DNA from: Pelomonas cellulosilytica
GTDB taxonomy: Bacteria; Pseudomonadota; Gammaproteobacteria; Burkholderiales; Burkholderiaceae_C
Assembly: GCF_021353265.1 (NCBI RefSeq)
Contig: NZ_JAJTWU010000009.1
Span: forward strand, 248,001 to 312,000
Direction of reading: 5' to 3'
Length of the DNA: 64,000 bases
Part shown: piece by piece, positions 7,974-17,841 of the stretch
How positions within the stretch are numbered: position 1 is the stretch's first letter
Layout: each line of letters begins with the position of its first letter
Made by a program: the position numbers and the translations under genes
Notes under the pieces: model-generated
What the model was told of the DNA's origin: nothing
What the model saw: the letters and a program-made list of their open reading frames with translations, nothing else
Databases searched by the model: none

Positions 7974-8303
7974 TCAGTCCTCGTTCTTGAAGACGAGCTT
8001 GACTTCGTGCGTCGTCTTCTCGCCCGGCTCGAAGCGCCATTCCATCAGCGCGTCCTTCACCGCGCGGTCGAACAGCCGCTTGGGTTCGGCTTCCAGGATT
8101 TCCACATCGGTGACCTTGCCGTCGGCATCGATGCTGATCTTGGCCTTGACGACGCCGGTGCTGACGCCCTTTTTGGCGGCTTCGGCGGGGAACTCGGGCG
8201 GCACCTTCTTGACCACCTTCGGTACGGCCTGGGCCGAGAAGGCGAGCATCAGGCCGAGAGTGGCGGCGGCGACGGTGCGAAGCAGGCGTGACGTGGCGGG
8301 CAT
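7974..8303 (-). CDS. Secreted TonB C-terminal-domain protein
   Basis: The product has 109 residues: a signal peptide (AAATLGLMLAFSAQA) followed directly by a TonB-type C-terminal domain with PPEFPAEAAKKGVSTGVV and VEILEAEPKRLFDRAV. This domain normally contacts TonB-dependent outer-membrane receptors. The usual membrane anchor and Pro-rich spacer are missing, so it cannot work as a full TonB and is probably a periplasmic stand-alone domain. No ExbB/ExbD genes are adjacent. It lies downstream of the chemoreceptor gene on the same strand. Confidence 0.8.
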   Translation of the reverse strand: MPATSRLLRTVAAATLGLMLAFSAQAVPKVVKKVPPEFPAEAAKKGVSTGVVKAKISIDADGKVTDVEILEAEPKRLFDRAVKDALMEWRFEPGEKTTHEVKLVFKNED

Positions 8304-8338
8304 GGAAACCTCGGCTCGGATGATGGAGTGATCGGCGC

Positions 8339-9886
8339 TCAGGCGGCGCGGAAGAAGCCGACGGCCTCGATCAGGCGGGTGGAGCTGTCGCGCAGCGCAT
8401 CGGCCGAGCGGCTGAGTTCACCCACCAGGCTGGTGTTCTGCTGCGTCGCGCGGTCGAGTTCGTTCATCGCGCCGTTGACGACGCCGACGCCCGTGGCCTG
8501 CTCCTGTGCGGAGTGCGAGATCTCCTCGATCAGCTGGCCCATGTTGTTGACTTCGTCGACGACGCTGCGGATGGTCACGCCGGCGTTGTTGACCAGCGTC
8601 GTGCCGTTCTCGACCTTGACCGTCGATTCCTGGATCAGCACCTTGATTTCCTTCGCGGCGCCAGCCGAGCGCTGGGCCAGCGCGCGCACTTCGGCGGCGA
8701 CGACCGCGAAGCCACGGCCGTGTTCGCCGGCACGTGCGGCTTCCACCGCGGCGTTCAGCGCCAGGATGTTCGTCTGGAAGGCGATGCCGTCGATGACGCC
8801 GATGATGTCGCCGATCTTCTTGGAACTGGCGCTGATCTCTTCCATCGTCTCGACGACCTTGGAGACGACCGAGCCACCGTTGCTGGCGGCCTGGCGGGCC
8901 GTCACGGCGATGCCGGCGGCGCGGCGGGTCAGGTCGCTTGCGCCCTTGAGCGTGGATGCGATCTCCTCGACCGAGGCGGCAGTGTTCTGCAGGCTGGCGG
9001 CGGAGCGGCTGGTGCGCTCGGCCAGGTTGTTGTTGCTGTCGGCAATGGTGCCGGAGTTCTGCGCAACCTCGCTGGCGGCAGACGACACGTCGCGGACGAC
9101 GCCGGACAGCGCAGCCTGCATGTCCTGCATGGCCTGCAGCATCTGGCTCAGTTCGTCACGGCCTTCCACGACGATGCTTTGCGTCAGGTCGCCAGCGCGG
9201 ATCGCTTCCGCGGCGGCCTGGGCACGGCGGGCCGGCGCCACGATGGAGCGCGAAATGACGATGCCGCCGCCGATGCCGATGGCCACGGCGACCGCCACAA
9301 GAACGAAGGTCAGCATCACGGCTGAGCGCGCACGCTCGTTGCCGGACGTGGCCAGCGCCTTGCCGCTTTCGAACTGCATGTCGACCAGCTTCTTGATGCC
9401 CTCCTGCAGTGCGGCCTGGGCGGGGCGAAGGTCCGTAATCAGGCTTTCGCGCGCCTCGTCGGGGCTGCCGTCGGTCTGGACCTTCTGGAACTTCTCAAGC
9501 GCCGTCAGGAACTTGGTCTTGCGCTCGCGCACCTCGGCGACGGTGGATTTCTCTGTGTCGTCAGAGACGACTTCTTCCAGGCTCTTGAGCTGCTTCTCAG
9601 CCTCTTCCAGCGCGTCGCTGATGGCCTTCTTCTGCTTCTTGATGGCGCCGGCGGTGTCCAGCAGCAGCAGGTCGCGCACGGCACGCGAGATGATGTTGAC
9701 CTGGCTCTCCAGCGCGTTGGCGGAGCCGATCTTCACAAGGCTGGAGTTCGCGGTGCGGTCGAGGTCCTTGGCCAGGCTGTTCGCGCTGGATGCCCCGAAG
9801 ATGCCGATGGCCACCAAAAGCACAATCAACAAGCCGAAGCTGACGGCGAGGCGCTGGCCAATGCGCAGTTGGGTCAGGAAGTTCAT
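8339..9886 (-). CDS. Methyl-accepting chemotaxis protein
   Basis: The product has 515 residues. [28 protein letters not shown] starts the first transmembrane helix. A four-helix-bundle sensor region (~35-190) is followed by a second helix ([20 protein letters not shown]), a HAMP segment and the signalling domain. The hairpin tip is present ([20 protein letters not shown], then [20 protein letters not shown]). No C-terminal pentapeptide for CheR/CheB binding is seen; the protein ends EAVGFFRAA. The ATG at 9886 is chosen over a longer frame because it follows an AAGGACC ribosome site and starts the helix. The ligand is unknown. Confidence 0.92.
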   Translation of the reverse strand: MNFLTQLRIGQRLAVSFGLLIVLLVAIGIFGASSANSLAKDLDRTANSSLVKIGSANALESQVNIISRAVRDLLLLDTAGAIKKQKKAISDALEEAEKQLKSLEEVVSDDTEKSTVAEVRERKTKFLTALEKFQKVQTDGSPDEARESLITDLRPAQAALQEGIKKLVDMQFESGKALATSGNERARSAVMLTFVLVAVAVAIGIGGGIVISRSIVAPARRAQAAAEAIRAGDLTQSIVVEGRDELSQMLQAMQDMQAALSGVVRDVSSAASEVAQNSGTIADSNNNLAERTSRSAASLQNTAASVEEIASTLKGASDLTRRAAGIAVTARQAASNGGSVVSKVVETMEEISASSKKIGDIIGVIDGIAFQTNILALNAAVEAARAGEHGRGFAVVAAEVRALAQRSAGAAKEIKVLIQESTVKVENGTTLVNNAGVTIRSVVDEVNNMGQLIEEISHSAQEQATGVGVVNGAMNELDRATQQNTSLVGELSRSADALRDSSTRLIEAVGFFRAA

Positions 9887-10097
9887 GCGGTTCAGGTCCT
9901 TGTCCGGTGTCGTCGGTGATCGGCGGCGGAGGGCCGCTCTTGAATCGACGGTCACTTTAGGCTGGTGCCCCGTCTTTTGAGCGGGCCCACCGTTGGGCCG
10001 ACGAGCAGTGTGTCGCGACCTCAGGGGATTAATTACCGACCGTTGCAACCTTGCGTGAAGTCGTTCACGGCGTGCTGTCGGGGCGGTTTGACGCTTG

Positions 10098-11378
10098 TCA
10101 GTGTGTTGCGTTGGCCGAGCGCAAACGCAACACCTGCACGGTGTCGACTTCGGTCGCACCGTGCCCGAAGTCATGGCGCAGATGGCTGGCGAGGGCTGCG
10201 AGCTCCTCGACGTTCAGCACGCCCGCGAAGGGCGGCATGCCATAAGGCCTGGGATGCCGCGGCGTGGCGGGTGCGAAACCCCCGCGATCGATGATGCGCA
10301 GCAGGTTGGCCGGGCTGGTCATCGCGACGGTCCTGCTGCCGGCCAGCGCGGGGTAGGCGAGGCCGCCCGCGGTATCGCGCCGCCCCTCGCCCTGCGCGCC
10401 GTGACAGGCCGCGCAATGGTCGGCATACAGCCGTGCCCCGCGTTCGCGGCGTTGGGCGTCCGGCCGCGCGCCTTCCGCGCGGGGGACGGGCTGCTCGGGT
10501 AGTGCGAGCAGATAGGTCGTCATGGCGGCGATATCCGTGTCATCCAGGGCAGACGTGCTGCCCAGCACGACCTCGGCCATCGGCCCTTGTGCCGTGTGCC
10601 CTTCGGCATTTCCGTCGCGCAACCAGCGTTGCAGCGTGGCGGCGGGCCAGCGCTGCACGCCGGCCTCCTGCGGGTCCAGAAGTGACGGGGCCTGCCAGCC
10701 CAGGCCGCTCAGCAGCCCGCCGCGGAAATCGGCCGGGCCGTCGTCGCCACCCAGTGCATTGCGCCCGGCGTGACAGGCGCTGCAGTGGGCCAGCCCCTGG
10801 CTCAGGTAGGCGCCACGGTTCCAGGCGGCGTCATGCGCCGGATCGGCGCGGTAGACGCCCGGGCGGAAGTACAGCGCGCGCCAGGCTGCCAGCGCCAGTT
10901 GGGTGCCGTAGGGCCAGCGCAGCTCATGCTCTCGTCGCGGCGAGGCCACCGGCGGCTGCGCTTGCAGCCAGGCGTGCAGCGCGTCCGCGTCCTCGCGCGT
11001 GACCCGAGTCGTGTTGACGACCGGATGGGCGGGCACCAGCAGCCGGCCGTCGCGGCTGCGGCCGAAGTGCAGCGCGCCCCAGAAATCGTCTGCGCTCCAG
11101 CCGGCGATCCCGCTCGCATCGGGTGTCAGGTTGGAAGAGAAGACAGTGCCGAACGGCGTCGGGATGGGTCTTCCGCCGGCGAGTGGCACGCCGCCGCGCG
11201 CCGTGTGGCAGCCGGCGCAGTTGCCGATGGCGGCGAGGTAGGCACCCCGCTCGACGCTCGCCGGCCGGTCGGCGCGGGGCGTGTCGTCCGACAGCTGACG
11301 CTGCCAGGTCAGCAGGCCGGCGGCGGCCGCGGCTGCAAGCGCTGCCACCAGCCCCAGGCCGATCAACAGGCGCTTCAT
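10098..11378 (-). CDS. Triheme cytochrome c, dehydrogenase-subunit type
   Basis: The product has 426 residues with an N-terminal membrane anchor or signal ([21 protein letters not shown]). Three heme c sites are visible: CAGCH (54-58), CSACH (199-203) and CAACH (322-326). The region after heme 1 ([19 protein letters not shown]) is typical of the cytochrome subunit of membrane alcohol or gluconate dehydrogenases (AdhB-like), which passes electrons to ubiquinone. No catalytic flavin or PQQ subunit is next to it; the only partner is the diheme cytochrome upstream, whose stop codon overlaps this ATG by 4 bases. A 10-base inverted repeat (10103-10112 / 10124-10133) covers the last codons. Confidence 0.85.
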   Translation of the reverse strand: MKRLLIGLGLVAALAAAAAAGLLTWQRQLSDDTPRADRPASVERGAYLAAIGNCAGCHTARGGVPLAGGRPIPTPFGTVFSSNLTPDASGIAGWSADDFWGALHFGRSRDGRLLVPAHPVVNTTRVTREDADALHAWLQAQPPVASPRREHELRWPYGTQLALAAWRALYFRPGVYRADPAHDAAWNRGAYLSQGLAHCSACHAGRNALGGDDGPADFRGGLLSGLGWQAPSLLDPQEAGVQRWPAATLQRWLRDGNAEGHTAQGPMAEVVLGSTSALDDTDIAAMTTYLLALPEQPVPRAEGARPDAQRRERGARLYADHCAACHGAQGEGRRDTAGGLAYPALAGSRTVAMTSPANLLRIIDRGGFAPATPRHPRPYGMPPFAGVLNVEELAALASHLRHDFGHGATEVDTVQVLRLRSANATH

Positions 11379-12073
11379 GGCGTCAGGCTGCCGCACTGCA
11401 TCGGCGCAGGTGCGGGCAGGCGGTCGGCCGGGTGCGGGTCGGCCGGCATCGTGCGGCTCGCGAGAAACTGCGTGACGGCGTTGATCTCGGACTCGGTCAG
11501 GGCCTGGGCGATTGTCTTCATGCAGTCCGGCGCCTGGGCGCGCCGCTGGCCGCTGCGCCAGGCGCCAAGCTGGCCGTTCAGGTAGTCCCGCGACAGGCCC
11601 AGAAGTCCCGGCACGGCGGGCTGCGTGCCGGTCAGCCGTTCACCATGGCAGGCGGTGCAGGCGGGCAGCCTGCGCGCCGCGTCGCCCTGGCGGATCAACG
11701 CTTGCGCGCGTGCGAGTTCGGGTGCGGGAAGCGTGGTCGGCTGGGGCGGTGAATAGGGCAGGTCGAGCGACGCGAAATGGCCGGCCAGTTCCTGCAGATA
11801 GGCGTCGGACAACGGCGCGATCAGCTCGCTCATCAGCCCGTAGTCGCGCCGGCCATCGCGGAAGTTCAGCAGTTGCCGGTACAGATAACCGGCCGGCTTG
11901 CCGGCCAGTCGCGGGTAGTAGCCGTCCGGCGCGGCGCGGCCTTCCTTGCCATGGCAGCCGGTGCAGGCCAGCGCGCGCTGCGCCAGCGTGTCGGGCACTG
12001 GCTCGTTCGCGGCGGCAATGCCGACGAGCAGCAGCAGGGTGGCGGCCAGCGCGGGGAGGGCACGGGTGGACAT
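11375..12073 (-). CDS. Diheme cytochrome c (c4-like)
   Basis: The product has 232 residues with a cleavable signal peptide (ALAATLLLLVGIAAA). Two class I heme sites, CTGCH (37-41) and CTACH (139-143), each head a domain with the ...YPRLAGKPAGYL.. pattern of cytochrome c4. These are periplasmic electron carriers. The stop codon overlaps the ATG of the triheme cytochrome (ATGA), so the two are translated together and probably form one electron-transfer unit. The divergent beta-galactosidase gene starts about 100 bases away. Confidence 0.88.
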   Translation of the reverse strand: MSTRALPALAATLLLLVGIAAANEPVPDTLAQRALACTGCHGKEGRAAPDGYYPRLAGKPAGYLYRQLLNFRDGRRDYGLMSELIAPLSDAYLQELAGHFASLDLPYSPPQPTTLPAPELARAQALIRQGDAARRLPACTACHGERLTGTQPAVPGLLGLSRDYLNGQLGAWRSGQRRAQAPDCMKTIAQALTESEINAVTQFLASRTMPADPHPADRLPAPAPMQCGSLTP

Positions 12074-12175
12074 GGCCGCAGTGTGCCTTGACGGCAAACC
12101 GATCAAGGCCGTGATTGTTTGCCGGCCTGTCTGGGCGTCTAGCATGCGCGCTTCTGTTCGCCTCAAGGCCAGACC

Positions 12176-14782
12176 ATGCCGACTCGTGCTGCCCCGCTGA
12201 TCCTGATGACCCTGGCGTTCGCCAGCGCCCTGCCGGCCCAGGCGCGGGAGCGGACAGACTGGTCGGCCGGCTGGCGCTTCGCCCAGGGCGACCCCGCCGG
12301 CGTGCCCGCGCTGAAGCCGGCCGATTTCAAGCCCTGGCTGCTGGCCGCGGCCGCACCACTGCTGGCGACGCCACCGGCCGCACCGCCTGCAGGTCCGGTG
12401 CCCGGCGAGGCGCTGGCCTACGCGCAACCCGGGTTCGACGACGCCGGCTGGCGACTGCTGGACCTGCCGCACGACTGGGGCGTCGAAGGGCCGTTTGACC
12501 AGGCGCTGCCGGGCGAGACGGGCAAACTGCCCTGGCAGGGTGTGGCCTGGTACCGCAAGCAGCTGGTGCAGCCCGCCGCCGCGGCGGGCCAGCGCACGCT
12601 GCTGGAGATCGACGGTGCACTGGCCAACTCGGCCGTGTACTGCAACGGCCGCCTCGTGGGCGGCTGGGCCTACGGCTACACGTCCTACCAGGTCGACCTG
12701 ACCGGCTGCCTGAAGCCAGGCGCCAGCAACAGCTTGGCCATCCGGCTCGACAACCCGCCCGAGTCGTCGCGCTGGTATCCCGGTGGCGGCATTTACCGCC
12801 ATGTCTGGCTGACGCGCACCGATGCCGTCCACGTGCCGGCGGGCCAGGTGTTCGTGCGCACGCCGCAGGTGACGGCCGAGCGCGCCACCGTGGCCGTGCA
12901 GGTCGCCGTGGCGAACGAGAGCCGTGCGCCGGTCAAGGTCGGCGTGACGGTGGACATCTACCGGGCCGACGCCAACGGCCGCCCGGTCGGTGCGCCGCTG
13001 GCGCCGTCGCGAGCGCAGCCGCGTACCTTGAAGGCCGGTGAGCGCACGGCGCTGGACTTTGACGTCAGGCTCGACAAGCCTGTGCTGTGGGACCTGAACT
13101 CGCCGCAGCGCCACGTCGCCGTCACCGTCGTGAAGCAGGGCGGTCGCGTACTGGACCGCGTGGAGTCGCCATTCGGCATCCGCCAGGCGGCCTTCACGGC
13201 GGACGACGGCTTCCACCTGAACGGCCGGCGCGTGCAGCTCAACGGCGTCTGCATGCACCACGACCTCGGCGCGCTGGGGGCAGCCTTCAACGTGCGCGCT
13301 GCCGAGCGCCAGTTGGAGCTGCTGCGCGAGATGGGCGTCAACGCGCTGCGCACCAGCCACAACCCGCCGGCGCCGGAGCTGCTGGAGCTGACCGACCGCA
13401 TGGGCTTCCTCGTCATCGACGAGCTGCTCGACACCTGGACCCACGCGAAGAAGCCCAACGACTACCACCTGCACTTTGCGGACTGGTCCGAGCCCGACCT
13501 GCGCGCCTGGGTGCGCCGCGACCGCAACCACCCGTCGGTCATCCTGTGGAGCATCGGCAACGAGATCGAGGAGCTGGGCCGCGCCGACGGGCCGCCCGTG
13601 GCCGCCCGGCTGGCCGCGCTGGTGAAGCAGGAAGACGCGACGCGCCCGGTCTCCGCGGCGGCCAATGTGCTGCAGGCCGGCTACAACGGCTTCCAGAAGA
13701 CGGTGGACGTGTTCGGCTACAACTACAAGCCCAGGGAATACGCGAAGTTCCGTGCCGCCAACCCGAGCCAGCCGCTGTTCGGCAGCGAGACGGCCTCGAC
13801 GGTCAGCACGCGGGGCGAGTACGTGTTCCCGGTCAGCGACGACCCGCGGCAGGGCCGCGGCGGCTTCCAGGTCAGCAGCTACGACCTCGTCTACCCGTCG
13901 TGGGCGACGACGCCCGATGCCGAGTTCAAGGCGCAGGACCAGCAGCGTTTCGTGGCCGGGGAGTTCGTCTGGACCGGCTTCGACTACCTCGGCGAGCCCA
14001 CGCCCTACAACGACGACCTGACCAATGTGCTGAACTTTCCCGAGGGCCCGGAGCGCGAGCGCGCCCGGGACGAGCTGGCGCGGCTCGGCAAGATCCAGAT
14101 GCCGTCGCGCAGCTCCTACTTCGGCATCCTCGACCTGGCCGGCTTCAAGAAGGACCGCTTCTACCTGTACCAGGCGCATTGGCGTCCTGAGCTGCCGATG
14201 GCCCACATCCTGCCGCACTGGAACTGGCCGGAGCGCGTCGGTCAGGTCACGCCGGTGCACGTCTACACGTCGGGTGACGAGGCTGAGCTGTTCCTCAACG
14301 GCCGCTCGCTGGGCCGCAAGAAGAAGGGCGACGGCGAATACCGTCTGCGCTGGAACGACGTGGTCTACGAGCCGGGTGAACTGCTCGTCGTGGCGTACAA
14401 GGCGGGCAAGGCGTGGGCGCGCGACCGCGTCGTGACGACGGGGGCGCCGGCCGCGTTGCAGCTATCGGCGGACCGCCCGGCCATTGCCGCCGATGGCCGC
14501 GACCTGGCCTTCGTGACGGCCACCGTGGCCGATGCCGACGGCCGGGCCGTGCCGCGCAGCAAGCCACTGCTGGCGTTCACCGTTGAAGGGCCGGCCGAGA
14601 TCGTCGCCACGGACAACGGCGACCCGACCGATCACACCGTCTTCAAGTCCGCCGAGCGCAAGGCTTTCAACGCGCTCGCGCTGGCCATCGTGAAGCTCAA
14701 GCCGGGCGCGACCGGCCCGGTGACGCTGCGCGTCTCGTCCGACGGACTGCAGCCCGCCGAGGTGGTGATCAGGCCCCGTTGA
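12176..14782 (+). CDS. Secreted glycoside hydrolase family 2 (beta-galactosidase type)
   Basis: The product has 868 residues with a signal peptide (ending ALPAQA). Domain order: N-terminal sugar-binding jelly roll (~60-230), Ig-like domain (~230-330), TIM barrel (~340-640), then a DUF4982-like segment and an Ig-like domain to the end. The putative acid/base Glu is E463 in ILWSIGNEIEE, and the putative nucleophile is E538 in FGSETAS, as in GalA-type GH2 enzymes. The sugar-binding-domain segment RWYPGGGIYRHVWL is typical. Substrate range (galactoside or other) cannot be set from sequence. No transporter or sugar regulator is adjacent. The 3' end overlaps the convergent yggS gene by 14 bases. 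Confidence 0.88.
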   Translation: MPTRAAPLILMTLAFASALPAQARERTDWSAGWRFAQGDPAGVPALKPADFKPWLLAAAAPLLATPPAAPPAGPVPGEALAYAQPGFDDAGWRLLDLPHDWGVEGPFDQALPGETGKLPWQGVAWYRKQLVQPAAAAGQRTLLEIDGALANSAVYCNGRLVGGWAYGYTSYQVDLTGCLKPGASNSLAIRLDNPPESSRWYPGGGIYRHVWLTRTDAVHVPAGQVFVRTPQVTAERATVAVQVAVANESRAPVKVGVTVDIYRADANGRPVGAPLAPSRAQPRTLKAGERTALDFDVRLDKPVLWDLNSPQRHVAVTVVKQGGRVLDRVESPFGIRQAAFTADDGFHLNGRRVQLNGVCMHHDLGALGAAFNVRAAERQLELLREMGVNALRTSHNPPAPELLELTDRMGFLVIDELLDTWTHAKKPNDYHLHFADWSEPDLRAWVRRDRNHPSVILWSIGNEIEELGRADGPPVAARLAALVKQEDATRPVSAAANVLQAGYNGFQKTVDVFGYNYKPREYAKFRAANPSQPLFGSETASTVSTRGEYVFPVSDDPRQGRGGFQVSSYDLVYPSWATTPDAEFKAQDQQRFVAGEFVWTGFDYLGEPTPYNDDLTNVLNFPEGPERERARDELARLGKIQMPSRSSYFGILDLAGFKKDRFYLYQAHWRPELPMAHILPHWNWPERVGQVTPVHVYTSGDEAELFLNGRSLGRKKKGDGEYRLRWNDVVYEPGELLVVAYKAGKAWARDRVVTTGAPAALQLSADRPAIAADGRDLAFVTATVADADGRAVPRSKPLLAFTVEGPAEIVATDNGDPTDHTVFKSAERKAFNALALAIVKLKPGATGPVTLRVSSDGLQPAEVVIRPR

Positions 14783-15461
14783 CGGGCGGGCGGGCGCCGA
14801 AGATGGCCGAGCCGACGCGCACCATCGTCGAGCCGGCCCGGATCGCATCTTCCAGATCGGCGCTCATCCCCAGCGACAGCGTGTCCAGCGCAAGCCCTTC
14901 GGCCTTCAGCGCGTTGAACAGCGCCGCCATCGCCTGGTGCTGGGCCAGCGCGCCCGGGCCCGGTTCGGGCACGGCCATCAGGCCGCGCAGCTTCAGTCTC
15001 GGCAGCGCGGCAACCTGGCGGGCCAGCGCAGCGACGTCGCCAGGCAGCAGGCCGCTCTTGCTGGCCTCGGCGCTGATGTTGATTTGCAAGCAGATGTTCA
15101 GCGGCGGCAGGTCCGCCGGGCGCTGTTCGGACAGCCTTTCGGCGATCTTGAGGCGGTCCACGCTGTGCACCCAGTCGAACTGCTCGGCGACGGGGCGCGT
15201 CTTGTTGGACTGCAGCGGGCCGATCAGGTGCCACTCGATCTGGCCGCGCAATGCGATGAGTTCGCCGATCTTGGCGAGACCTTCCTGCACATAGTTCTCG
15301 CCGAAGGCCCGTGCGCCGGCCCGGAATGCTTCGCGGACGGCGGCGGCGGGGAAGGTCTTGCTGACGACCAGCAGCGCCACCGCGTCCGGTGACCGCCCGG
15401 CCGCGACACATGCCGCAGCAATCCGTGTTTTGGTGACTTGGAGGGAATCTGAGATCGCCAT
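14769..15461 (-). CDS. yggS: YggS/PLPBP family pyridoxal-phosphate homeostasis protein
   Basis: The product has 230 residues and one TIM-barrel-like PLP domain. The PLP Lys lies in LLVVSKTFP near residue 35. Other conserved segments are FGENYVQEG, WHLIGPLQSNK and LSLGMSADLEDAI. The family has no clear enzyme activity and buffers free PLP in the cytoplasm. It is divergent from pilT (29 bases between start codons), an arrangement common across Proteobacteria. Confidence 0.93.
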   Translation of the reverse strand: MAISDSLQVTKTRIAAACVAAGRSPDAVALLVVSKTFPAAAVREAFRAGARAFGENYVQEGLAKIGELIALRGQIEWHLIGPLQSNKTRPVAEQFDWVHSVDRLKIAERLSEQRPADLPPLNICLQINISAEASKSGLLPGDVAALARQVAALPRLKLRGLMAVPEPGPGALAQHQAMAALFNALKAEGLALDTLSLGMSADLEDAIRAGSTMVRVGSAIFGARPPVNGA

Positions 15462-15490
15462 AATCAGCCGAGCTCTCTCATACGCACACC

Positions 15491-16534
15491 ATGGACATCA
15501 CCCAGCTGCTGGCATTCTCGGTCAAGAACAAGGCGTCCGACCTGCACCTTTCGGCCGGCCTGCCGCCCATGATCCGGGTGCACGGCGACGTGCGGCGCAT
15601 CAACGTCGAGGCGCTGGACCACCGCGCGGTCCACGACATGGTGTACGACATCATGAACGACTCGCAGCGCAAGGTGTACGAGGAGACGCTGGAAGTCGAC
15701 TTCTCGTTCGAGATCCAGGGCCTGGCGCGTTTCCGCGTCAACGCCTTCAACCAGAACCGCGGCGCGGGCGCCGTGTTCCGGACGATTCCGAGCAAGATCC
15801 TGTCGCTGGAACAGCTCAACGCGCCCAAGGTCTTCGCCGAGCTGGCGCTGCGCCCGCGCGGCCTGGTGCTGGTGACGGGCCCGACGGGCTCCGGCAAGAG
15901 CACGACGCTGGCCGGCATGGTCAACCACCTCAACGAGAACGAATACGGCCACATCCTCACCATCGAGGACCCGATCGAATTCGTGCACGAGTCCAAGAAG
16001 AGCCTGATCAACCAGCGCGAGGTCGGCCCGCACACGCACTCGTTCGCGAATGCACTGCGCTCGGCGCTGCGCGAGGACCCGGACTGCGTGCTCGTCGGCG
16101 AAATGCGCGACCTGGAGACCATCCGCCTCGCGCTGACCGCCGCCGAGACGGGTCACCTGGTGTTCGGCACACTGCACACGTCATCAGCCGCCAAGACGGT
16201 GGACCGCATCGTCGACGTGTTCCCCGCCGCCGAAAAGGAAATGGTGCGGGCGATGGTGTCGGAGTCGCTGCAGGCCGTCATCTCGCAGAGCCTGTGCAAG
16301 TTGAAGGACGGCTCGGGCCGCGTGGCGGCGCACGAAATCATGCTGGGCACGTCGGCCATCCGCAACCTGATCCGCGAGAACAAGGTCGCGCAGATGTACT
16401 CGGCCATCCAGACCGGCAATTCGCAGGGCATGCAGACACTGGACCAGAACCTCACCGATCTGGTTCGCCGCAACATCATTTCGCCCGCCGAGGCGCGCGC
16501 GAAGGCGAAGTTCCCCGAGAACTTCCCCGGCTAG
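15491..16534 (+). CDS. pilT: Type IV pilus retraction ATPase PilT
   Basis: The product has 347 residues and is a hexameric cytoplasmic ATPase that retracts type IV pili in twitching motility. Visible features are the N-terminal SDLHLSAG segment, Walker A GPTGSGKST at 130-138, a Walker B-like region near VLVGEMRDLETI, His-box HTSSA, and the C-terminal AIRNLIRE motif required for retraction in PilT proteins. It is followed by pilU 168 bases downstream; the gap holds two strong hairpins and a dispersed repeat. No pilus assembly genes are in the window. Confidence 0.96.
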   Translation: MDITQLLAFSVKNKASDLHLSAGLPPMIRVHGDVRRINVEALDHRAVHDMVYDIMNDSQRKVYEETLEVDFSFEIQGLARFRVNAFNQNRGAGAVFRTIPSKILSLEQLNAPKVFAELALRPRGLVLVTGPTGSGKSTTLAGMVNHLNENEYGHILTIEDPIEFVHESKKSLINQREVGPHTHSFANALRSALREDPDCVLVGEMRDLETIRLALTAAETGHLVFGTLHTSSAAKTVDRIVDVFPAAEKEMVRAMVSESLQAVISQSLCKLKDGSGRVAAHEIMLGTSAIRNLIRENKVAQMYSAIQTGNSQGMQTLDQNLTDLVRRNIISPAEARAKAKFPENFPG

Positions 16535-16549
16535 AACGATTCACTCCCC

Positions 16550-16659
16550 GGTTCGGCGCGAGCGCCGAACCACCCCCAGGGGGTGCAAATCACTGCGGGC
16601 CGGGGCCCTCAGTGATTTGCAAAGCGGGCCGGCTTGGGAGCGGCCCGGCGCTCGGCCCG
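16550..16659 (+). repeat. pilT-pilU gap: hairpins plus dispersed GC-rich repeat (copy 1)
   Basis: Three structures sit in tandem: a 10-base perfect inverted repeat at 16550-16559 / 16562-16571 (GGTTCGGCGC); a CCCCC-A-GGGGG hairpin at 16571-16585; and a 12-base perfect inverted repeat TGCAAATCACTG at 16584-16595 / 16610-16621 with a 14-base loop. They are followed by the repeat core at 16624-16659 (GGGCCG, CTTGGG, CGGCCCGGCGCT, GGCCCG). Related cores occur at 20083, 24554 and 34376. The hairpins lack a T-run, so they are more likely RNA processing or stability elements than strong terminators. Confidence 0.7.
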
Positions 16660-16702
16660 AACAGCCATGCTCCGGCAAATGCCGGGTTGGGAAGGATCAT
16701 TC

Positions 16703-17839
16703 ATGGAACGCGACCAGGCCTCAAAATTCATCAACGACCTGCTGCGGCTGATGCTGTCGCGCAAAGGTTCCGACCTGTTCCTGACGGCGGAGTTCCCGCC
16801 GGCGATCAAGGTGGACGGCAAGATGACCAAGGTCTCGCCGCAGCCGCTGACCGGCCAGCACACGCTGCAGCTGGCGCGGGCGATCATGAACGACAAGCAG
16901 GCCGCGGAGTTCGAGCGCACGAAGGAGTGCAACTTCGCGATCTCGCCGCATGGCGTCGGGCGCTTCCGCGTCAACGCCTTCATCCAGCAGGGCCAGGTGG
17001 GCCTGGTGCTGCGGACCATCCCGTCCACGCTGCCGACGATCGAGTCGCTGGACCTGCCGCCCGTGCTGCGTGAAGTGGTGCAGCAAAAGCGCGGCCTCGT
17101 CATCGTCGTTGGCGCGACGGGCTCGGGCAAGAGCACCTCGCTGGCGGCCATGATCGACGAGCGCAACGAGACGACCTATGGCCACATCGTGACCATCGAG
17201 GATCCGATCGAGTTCGTGCATCCGCACAAGAACTGCATCGTCACGCAGCGTGAGCTGGGCATCGACACCGACAGCTGGGAGGCCGCGCTGAAGAACTCGC
17301 TACGTCAGGCGCCCGACGTCATCCTGATGGGGGAGCTGCGCGACCGCGAGACGATGGACCATGCCATCGCCTTCGCCGAGACCGGCCACCTGTGCATGGC
17401 TACGCTGCACGCCAACAGCGCCAACCAGGCGCTGGACCGCATCATCAACTTCTTCCCGGAAGACCGTCGCGCCCAGCTGCTGATGGATTTGTCGCTGAAC
17501 CTGCGCGCCCTCATCAGCCAGCGGCTGCTGCCGCGTCGCGAGGGCAAAGGCCGGGTCGCCGCCGTCGAGATCCTGCTGAATTCGCCGCTGATTTCCGACC
17601 TGATTTTCAAGGGCGAGATCAGCGAGATCAAGGAGCTGATGAAGCGCTCGCGCGAGCAGGGCATGCAGACCTTTGACCAGGCGCTTTTCGACCTCTACGA
17701 AGCTGGCAAGGTGACGTATGAAGACGCGCTGCGCAATGCCGACTCCGTGAACGACCTGCGCCTGCAAATCAAGCTCAACAGCGAGCGCGCCCGCAGCGGC
17801 GACCTGTCCACCGGCACCGAACACTTGACCATTCTTTGA
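16703..17839 (+). CDS. pilU: PilT-like ATPase PilU
   Basis: The product has 378 residues and is a paralogue of PilT that helps retraction. The Walker A motif is GATGSGKST at 137-145; further motifs are VTIEDPIEFVH and MGELRDRETM. The C-terminal extension beyond the ATPase core (~345-378) is typical of PilU. The ATG at 16703 follows GAAGGATC and matches the usual PilU N-terminus (MERDQASKFINDLL); the longer frame would read through the repeat. The next gene starts 2 bases after the stop. Confidence 0.95.
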   Translation: MERDQASKFINDLLRLMLSRKGSDLFLTAEFPPAIKVDGKMTKVSPQPLTGQHTLQLARAIMNDKQAAEFERTKECNFAISPHGVGRFRVNAFIQQGQVGLVLRTIPSTLPTIESLDLPPVLREVVQQKRGLVIVVGATGSGKSTSLAAMIDERNETTYGHIVTIEDPIEFVHPHKNCIVTQRELGIDTDSWEAALKNSLRQAPDVILMGELRDRETMDHAIAFAETGHLCMATLHANSANQALDRIINFFPEDRRAQLLMDLSLNLRALISQRLLPRREGKGRVAAVEILLNSPLISDLIFKGEISEIKELMKRSREQGMQTFDQALFDLYEAGKVTYEDALRNADSVNDLRLQIKLNSERARSGDLSTGTEHLTIL

Positions 17840-17841
17840 GC

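Noticed and set aside
9887-10097. Possible sigma-28 (flagellar) promoter for the chemoreceptor or for cheZ
   Set aside because: TAAAGT-like boxes occur upstream of both genes, but neither has a GCCGATAA element at the required distance.
10103-10133. 10-base inverted repeat as terminator of the cytochrome operon
   Set aside because: It covers the last codons of the coding sequence and has no T-run on the minus strand, so the coding constraint explains it as well.
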